Under the pieces are notes generated by a model. It was not told the DNA's origin. It made no database searches and saw nothing but the letters and a program-made list of their open reading frames with translations. Shown in pieces: positions 60,002 to 64,000 of a stretch of 64,000 bases of DNA. The translations under genes and the position numbers were made by a program. Origin of the DNA: Streptomyces luteogriseus. Its GTDB lineage: Bacteria > Actinomycetota > Actinomycetes > Streptomycetales > Streptomycetaceae. The stretch spans positions 7,964,501 to 8,028,500 of the forward strand of contig NZ_JACHMS010000001.1 of NCBI RefSeq assembly GCF_014205055.1, in the 5' to 3' direction. Every line of letters starts with the position of its first letter. Position 1 is the stretch's first letter.

Positions 60002-60532
60002 GTGGATCCAGTGACACTTGAGACCGGGCGTCTCGTGCTGAGGGCCTTCGAGCCGGGTGACGTGGACGCGGTGCACGACGCCTGCCAGGACGAGGACATC
60101 CAGTTCTACACACCGGTCCCCGTGCCGTTCCGGCGGCAGGACGCCGAGAAGAGGGTCTGCGCGGAGTGGCCCGAGGCCTGGGCCACCGACAAGGACTACA
60201 TCCTCGGGGCGTTCCGCAAGGACAGCGCGGCCCTCGTCGGTTCCTACTGCCTCACCAAGGTCAGCCAGGGCGTCTACGAACTCGGCTACTGGGCGGTCAA
60301 GGAGCAGCGCGGCCGGGGCTACTCGGTCGAGGCCGCGCGGGCGCTGTGCGAGTGGGGGTGGGCCACGCTCGACGTCCACCGCATCGAATGGTGGGCCATG
60401 ACCGGGAACACCGGCTCGCGCGCCGTCGCCGAACGGCTGGGCTTCACCGTCGAAGGGACACTGCGCAGCCGCGGTATCGCCAACGACGGACGCCCCCACG
60501 ACTGGTGGGTCGGCGGACTGGTGAGGCCCTGA
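60002..60532 (+). CDS. GNAT-family acetyltransferase
   Basis: The 176-residue protein has the RimJ/RimL-like GNAT layout: LETGRLVLRAFEPGDVDAVH, the acetyl-CoA-binding EQRGRGYSVEAARALCEWG (R/QxxGxG/A) and NTGSRAVAERLGFTVEGTLR near the C-terminus. It would acetylate an amino group of a small molecule or protein N-terminus. The GTG at 60002 is chosen because the family normally begins near LETGRLVLR. A GTG at 60011 is also possible. With CATACT 7 bases upstream, a leaderless transcript is plausible. The membrane-protein gene follows after one base, so it is one operon. Confidence 0.85.
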   Translation: MDPVTLETGRLVLRAFEPGDVDAVHDACQDEDIQFYTPVPVPFRRQDAEKRVCAEWPEAWATDKDYILGAFRKDSAALVGSYCLTKVSQGVYELGYWAVKEQRGRGYSVEAARALCEWGWATLDVHRIEWWAMTGNTGSRAVAERLGFTVEGTLRSRGIANDGRPHDWWVGGLVRP

Positions 60533-60533
60533 C

Positions 60534-61076
60534 GTGGAGCGCGCCGAGAGACGCGGCATCGTGGGGCGCGGTGTGCGGGTGGGCCCGCTGATGGCGTGCG
60601 CTCCGGTCCTTCCGTGGGCCGCTCTCGCCCTGGGGGTGGCCCTGGTGGAGTTCCTCCGCCCCGGCGGGGACACCCGGCTCGCCGACCGGGACCTGCGCTA
60701 CGGCGGGATCCTCACCGGAGGAAGCCTGCTCGCCGGCGTGCTGACGGGGCTGATCCTCGCGGGCGGACTGGCCCTCGCGTCCCGCGTCGTCACCCGCCCG
60801 TGGGGACTCACCCTCGCGGGAGCGCTGGTCGGAGTGCTCGCCTTCCCCGCCGTGTTCGCGGTCGTCGCGATCGGCACGGACGGGGCCGTCGCCCAGCTCG
60901 GCACGACCTTCCTCGCGTGGCCGGTCATGACGACGGTGGCGGCCGAGCACGGCTCGGACATCGCGGGCCGCACCCGCAGACGCCCGTGGCTGTGGCCGCC
61001 AGGGCCGGCCCAGGGGCGGAGACCCGCGCCGATGACGGCCGACGCGGGCCCTGAACGCCCGTACCGTGCCTCGTAG
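60534..61076 (+). CDS. Membrane protein, four predicted helices
   Basis: A GTG one base after the GNAT stop opens 180 residues. Hydrophobic helices lie at about 19-42 (ACAPVLPWAALALGVALVEF), 58-80 (GILTGGSLLAGVLTGLILAG), 90-115 (GLTLAGALVGVLAFPAVFAV) and a shorter one after 115 (LGTTFLAWPVMTTVA). The C-terminus is basic and cytoplasmic. I do not recognise the family. The tight spacing couples it to the acetyltransferase. Confidence 0.7.
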   Translation: MERAERRGIVGRGVRVGPLMACAPVLPWAALALGVALVEFLRPGGDTRLADRDLRYGGILTGGSLLAGVLTGLILAGGLALASRVVTRPWGLTLAGALVGVLAFPAVFAVVAIGTDGAVAQLGTTFLAWPVMTTVAAEHGSDIAGRTRRRPWLWPPGPAQGRRPAPMTADAGPERPYRAS

Positions 61077-61089
61077 TCCGGCCTCCGCG

Positions 61090-61623
61090 ATGGTGGGAAC
61101 GGGGCAGAGCCGACTGGTCGTGGTGCGGGGTAACAGCGGGAGCGGGAAGTCGTCCGTCGCGGCCGGGATCCGGGAGAGATTCGGGCGGGGGCTGGCGCTC
61201 GTCGCGCAGGACAATCTGCGCCGGATCGTGCTGCGGGAGAGGGACCGGCCCGGCGCGGCGAACATCGGCCTGATCGATCTGACGGCCCGCTACGCCCTCG
61301 ACGCCGGGTACCACGTCGTGGTCGAGGGGATCCTGTACGCCGACCACTACGGCGAGATGCTCACCCGGCTGCGGTCCGACCACCGCGGGCCGACCCACGC
61401 GTACTACCTCCACGTGCCGTTCGAGCAGACCCTGCTCCGTCATGCCACCAAGCCGATCGCGCACGAGGTCGGCGAGGCGCAGCTGCGCGAGTGGTACCGC
61501 GAACTGGACCTGCTGCCCGGCGGCGTCGAGACCGTCATCGGCGCCGACAGCACCCTGAGCGAGACCGTGGACCGCGTCATGCTCGACACCGGCCTGGCAG
61601 CTCTCCCCGCGCTCGACCTCTAG
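61090..61623 (+). CDS. P-loop kinase, zeta-toxin/AAA-33-like
   Basis: The 177-residue protein has the Walker A GNSGSGKSS at residues 14-22, an Asp-Asn lid-like stretch (ALVAQDNLRRIVLRERDRPG), a hydrophobic Walker B (YHVVVEGILYADHYGEML) and an Arg-rich lid (FEQTLLRHATKP). It is like the small kinases of the AAA-33/zeta group that phosphorylate nucleotides, sugars or small-molecule drugs. No antitoxin is adjacent, so a toxin role is unlikely. The ATG at 61090 is 13 bases after the membrane-protein stop. The same operon is likely; the substrate is not known. Confidence 0.8.
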   Translation: MVGTGQSRLVVVRGNSGSGKSSVAAGIRERFGRGLALVAQDNLRRIVLRERDRPGAANIGLIDLTARYALDAGYHVVVEGILYADHYGEMLTRLRSDHRGPTHAYYLHVPFEQTLLRHATKPIAHEVGEAQLREWYRELDLLPGGVETVIGADSTLSETVDRVMLDTGLAALPALDL

Positions 61624-61761
61624 TCACCCGTCCGTACGCACCGCAAGGCGCCGGCGATGTGCCGCGGTCAGGATGGACGATGCCGGGGCGCCCGCATCGG
61701 CAGCTCGGTGCTGCCTGACGCGACGCGCGGCTGTCGCTGCCCGTACGCGCGAGGGAGAGGT

Positions 61762-63012
61762 ATGACCGAGACCGACGAGGCCGGGACCTTCTCTGCCGGG
61801 GCCGAATGGCCCTCGGAGCACCGTGACCCGAGTACCGGCGTCGTCGACCTCCGGCGCGTCGGGGCGAACCCGGACTTCTGGTACCCGGTCGCCCTGTCGA
61901 AGAACGTGCGCAGCAAGGGGGCGTTCGCTACGGCCTTCGCCGGTGAGCGCATCGCGCTCTACCGCGGGGAGAGCGGCACCGTGTACGCGCTGGAGGACCG
62001 GTGTGCCCACCGCCAGGTCCCGCTGAGCATGGGCGTAGTGGAGGGCGAGGCGCTGCGCTGCTGCTATCACGCCTGGGCCTACCGGGGCGACGGCCGCATC
62101 TCGCAGATCCCGTACCTCTCCAAGGGGGACGGACGGCCGCCGCGCGGCGTGCGCGGCTACCCCGTCCACGAGGCGTACGGCCTGGTGTTCGTGTTCCCGG
62201 GCGACCCGGACAAGGCGGCCGTCACCCCGCTGCCCGACCTGCCGGCGTTCGGCTCGCCGCGGTACAGGACGATGACGTACTCCCGGACCGTGCGCTGCCA
62301 CTACTCGTTCATGCACGAGAACCTCCTCGACATGAACCACCAGTTCCTGCACCGGGGCGTGGTCGGCAGGCTCCACCCCGAACTGCTCGACTTCCGGACC
62401 GACGAGCGGTCGGTGGAGGCCCGGTACCTGTTCAGCCACGCCGGGGGCAAGCGGAACCGCGGGGCCGGTCTGCTGGCCGCCGAGGGCATCGGCGGCAGCG
62501 ACTCCCGGGACGTCATGACGATCCGCACCGCGTACCCGTACCAGACCCTCGACCTGGTCCCGGAGAACGCCGAACGGCCGGCCTTCCGCCTCTGGGTCGC
62601 CTACGTGCCCGAGGACGCCGAACAGCGCCGGTGCCACACGTTCGGCCTGCTCATGATCGAGAAGCCGCGGATCCCCGGCGCTCTGCACCTGGCCTGGCCG
62701 CTCATCCGGCGCTTCACCGAGCGGGTGTTCGCCGAGGACCGGATGGCCGTCGAGGCCGAGCAGCGGGCCTGGGACGAGCAGGGCGAGGACCGCAACCGCG
62801 AGGTGTTCTCCCTGATCCTGGACGTCCGCGAGGTCCTGCGGACCAACGGCGTCCCCATCCGCCCCCGGGGCGGCGCGTGCGGCGCGGCCTCGATGTGCAA
62901 CGGCCAGGACGGCGGGCCGTCGCCGGTGCCGAGTGCCGACGGGGTCGCGCGCCAGGGGGACGGACACGGACCGGCCGAGGTCAGGCGAGGAACTCCGTCA
63001 GCAGCCGGTTGA
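61762..63012 (+). CDS. Rieske non-haem iron oxygenase (alpha-subunit type)
   Basis: The 416-residue protein has a Rieske [2Fe-2S] centre, Cys81-His83 (DRCAHRQV) and Cys100/Cys101-His103 (RCCYHAW), CxHx16Cx2H. A mononuclear-iron site is suggested by FMHENLLDMNHQFLHRG, where His residues and an Asp stand in family order. It would insert oxygen into an organic substrate using electrons from a separate reductase. GGGAGAGG lies one base before the ATG at 61762. The last about 40 residues are low-complexity and overlap the convergent hydrolase gene by 32 bases. No ferredoxin or reductase gene is in the window. Confidence 0.9.
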   Translation: MTETDEAGTFSAGAEWPSEHRDPSTGVVDLRRVGANPDFWYPVALSKNVRSKGAFATAFAGERIALYRGESGTVYALEDRCAHRQVPLSMGVVEGEALRCCYHAWAYRGDGRISQIPYLSKGDGRPPRGVRGYPVHEAYGLVFVFPGDPDKAAVTPLPDLPAFGSPRYRTMTYSRTVRCHYSFMHENLLDMNHQFLHRGVVGRLHPELLDFRTDERSVEARYLFSHAGGKRNRGAGLLAAEGIGGSDSRDVMTIRTAYPYQTLDLVPENAERPAFRLWVAYVPEDAEQRRCHTFGLLMIEKPRIPGALHLAWPLIRRFTERVFAEDRMAVEAEQRAWDEQGEDRNREVFSLILDVREVLRTNGVPIRPRGGACGAASMCNGQDGGPSPVPSADGVARQGDGHGPAEVRRGTPSAAG

Positions 63013-63820
63013 GTTCGGCGGGTCGCTCGGTGGGCAGGGAGTGGTGGGAGGAGCCGGGCAGCATGACGACGCTCGCCCCGGGCACGAGCCGGCGTGCGGC
63101 GGCCGCCGCACGCCGCGGATGGTGGGCCCGGCTGTGTTCGGCCAGGAGGACCAGCGCCGGGACGGTGCAGGCCGCGAGATCCCGCGGGGCGGGGCGCCGC
63201 AGGGCCACGACCTTCGAACGGCGGGCAGCGGCGGTGCTCTCCAGGAACGCCTGCCACACCGGATCCTCGGGGTCACGGCCCGTCTCCCACCGGTGGAAGG
63301 CGCGCACCCGCCCGGGGGTGGGCTTCAGCAGCATCGGCAGGGCGTGCGCGAGGTAGCGCGGGCTCATGCCGGTGAAGCAGCCGACCGGGTCGAGCAGGGC
63401 GAGCCTGCCGAGCCGATGGGGCGCGTGCAGGGCGTAGTTGAGGGCGATCCAGGCCCCGTAGGAGTGGCCGCACAGGTGCGCGCCGTCCAGCTTCAGCTCG
63501 TCGAATAGCGCGTCGAGCCACGCCGTGAGGTCGGCGGCGCCGCGCAGCGGTGCTCCGTCGTGCACGCTCCGGCCGATGTCGCCCATGAGGTCGACGGCGT
63601 ACAGCCGGTGGGTGGAGGCCAGGGCGCCGGCGTTGGCGAACCAGGCCGTCGAGGTCGTTCCGCCGCCGGGCAGGAGAACGAGGGGCGCACCGTCCTCACG
63701 TCCGCCGACGTGGACCCGGGTGCTGCCGTAGGGGGTGGGGACGTCGACGCTGTCCACCTCCACGGGCCACCGTCGCAGGACGGCGTCGTACGCCGCGAAG
63801 AACGCTGCCGTGTCATCCAT
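62981..63820 (-). CDS. Alpha/beta hydrolase, Ser-nucleophile type
   Basis: The 279-residue protein has the oxyanion strand LVLLPGGGTTS, the nucleophile elbow GHSYGA and a catalytic His in LPGSSHHSLP near the C-terminus. These suggest an esterase, lactonase or thioesterase. The ATG at 63820 starts a gene divergent from a MarR-type regulator. A palindrome lies in their 63-base spacer. It is probably the target of that regulator. Its 3' end overlaps the Rieske gene end by 32 bases in opposite orientation. Confidence 0.9.
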   Translation of the reverse strand: MDDTAAFFAAYDAVLRRWPVEVDSVDVPTPYGSTRVHVGGREDGAPLVLLPGGGTTSTAWFANAGALASTHRLYAVDLMGDIGRSVHDGAPLRGAADLTAWLDALFDELKLDGAHLCGHSYGAWIALNYALHAPHRLGRLALLDPVGCFTGMSPRYLAHALPMLLKPTPGRVRAFHRWETGRDPEDPVWQAFLESTAAARRSKVVALRRPAPRDLAACTVPALVLLAEHSRAHHPRRAAAAARRLVPGASVVMLPGSSHHSLPTERPAELNRLLTEFLA

Positions 63821-63851
63821 GTCCCCACCCGTATGACTCGCTCACCGATAT

Positions 63852-63866
63852 TCTCGATATGCGAGA
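63852..63866. promoter_or_regulatory. Palindrome between hydrolase and MarR genes
   Basis: TCTCG (63852-63856) and CGAGA (63862-63866) flank ATATG. MarR regulators usually bind short AT-centred palindromes in the divergent spacer of this kind. It stands 18 bases before the ATG of the regulator. Confidence 0.5.
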
Positions 63867-63883
63867 CATTAGGGGAGTGAAGC

Positions 63884-64000
63884 ATGGACGACCAGGATCC
63901 CGGTCTGCAACTGGTCCATCTGTTGCGGGCCGTGACGATGGAACTGGACCTGTTCGCGGCCGAGTTCGCCGGACGCAACGGGCTCCATCCCACGGACGTA
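63884..64000 (+). CDS. MarR-type regulator, start only (runs off the window)
   Basis: The first 39 codons read MDDQDPGLQLVHLLRAVTME and LDLFAAEFAGRNGLHPTDV, like the N-terminal helix and first HTH helix of MarR regulators, where RNGLHPTD leads into the recognition region. GGGGAG lies nine bases before the ATG at 63884. It is divergent from the hydrolase. Only the beginning can be seen, so the family call rests on helix pattern and context. Confidence 0.55.
   Translation, partial: MDDQDPGLQLVHLLRAVTMELDLFAAEFAGRNGLHPTDV

Noticed and set aside
57074..60532. A 1152-residue forward frame across the TPR gene and GNAT gene
   Set aside because: Its first 970 residues are an Arg/Pro/Gly-rich shadow of the TPR gene in another frame; only the end (from 60002) is the real acetyltransferase.
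61090..61623. Toxin of a zeta-type toxin-antitoxin pair
   Set aside because: No antitoxin-size gene precedes it; the neighbour is a membrane protein, so a metabolic or resistance-type kinase is more likely.

Overview
The window is chromosomal DNA of a high-GC actinomycete, almost certainly a Streptomyces. The grounds are very GC-rich third codon positions, GTG and TTG starts behind AGGAGG-type ribosome sites, several PAS/GAF-PP2C (SpoIIE-type) phosphatases, a GAF-ANTAR protein, CspA-size cold-shock proteins, a rich set of secreted glycoside hydrolases, and a terpene cluster. I saw no rRNA or tRNA gene, CRISPR array, intact transposase or intact phage gene.

Layout. (1) 0-3.9 kb: a forward catabolic gene run with a HAD-type hydrolase tail, a FAD-dependent amine oxidase, aspartate ammonia-lyase and an SDR dehydrogenase. 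(2) 3.9-6.3 kb: a gene graveyard holding the tail of a tyrosine integrase, a frameshifted GlsB/YmgE-like membrane gene, a broken RsbW-like kinase and a broken STAS antagonist. (3) 6.5-10.7 kb: a cold-shock block of two cspA paralogues with related leaders, a DEAD-box helicase, a CBS protein, a small conserved protein and a MerR-like regulator, punctuated by strong hairpins. (4) 10.8-13.25 kb: a hypothetical gene, a hemolysin III/TrhA membrane protein and relics. (5) 13.26-19.65 kb: a reverse-strand six-gene cluster with a secreted protein, a class I terpene synthase, a class II cyclase-like protein, a 91-residue protein, a WS/DGAT-acyl carrier protein fusion and a KAS III. It looks like a pathway for an acylated terpenoid. 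(6) 19.9-21.1 kb: three consecutive frameshifted genes.

(7) 21.3-32.2 kb: a stress or dormancy island with three universal stress proteins, an Rv1733c-like membrane protein, two CBS-BON proteins, an epoxide hydrolase, a GH65 phosphorylase and a zinc alcohol dehydrogenase. A recurring 14-bp palindrome, GGGCCGNNCGGCCC or GGGACCTTCGGCCC, lies in its intergenic regions. It has the geometry of a DosR/DevR box and suggests one hypoxia- or redox-responsive regulon whose regulator lies outside the window. (8) 33.2-35.3 kb: a PAS-PP2C phosphatase and relics. (9) 35.3-43.6 kb: a polysaccharide-degradation island with a GH6 cellulase, a LacI regulator, a GH10-GH62 fusion, a GH27-CBM13 alpha-galactosidase and a GH43 xylosidase, with several LacI/CebR-like operators.

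(10) 43.7-54.7 kb: signalling genes. These are a large PAS-GAF-PP2C-HATPase protein, a HEAT-repeat protein coupled to a MerR-HEAT fusion under a MerR-type promoter, a GAF-ANTAR protein, a secreted endonuclease/phosphatase-fold protein, another PAS-GAF-PP2C and a DUF4034-like protein. (11) 54.9-59.8 kb: a two-gene HSP90-like/TPR operon closed by a 20-bp-stem terminator. (12) 60-64 kb: GNAT acetyltransferase, membrane protein, P-loop kinase, Rieske oxygenase, alpha/beta hydrolase and the start of a divergent MarR gene.

The two points most worth follow-up are the terpene/acyl-transfer cluster and the shared palindrome across the stress island. The two cspA leaders, the MerR-HEAT pair and the HSP90-TPR operon come next. 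Many relics carry single-base frameshifts next to intact genes, so local decay is more likely than general sequence error, but raw-read checks are needed.
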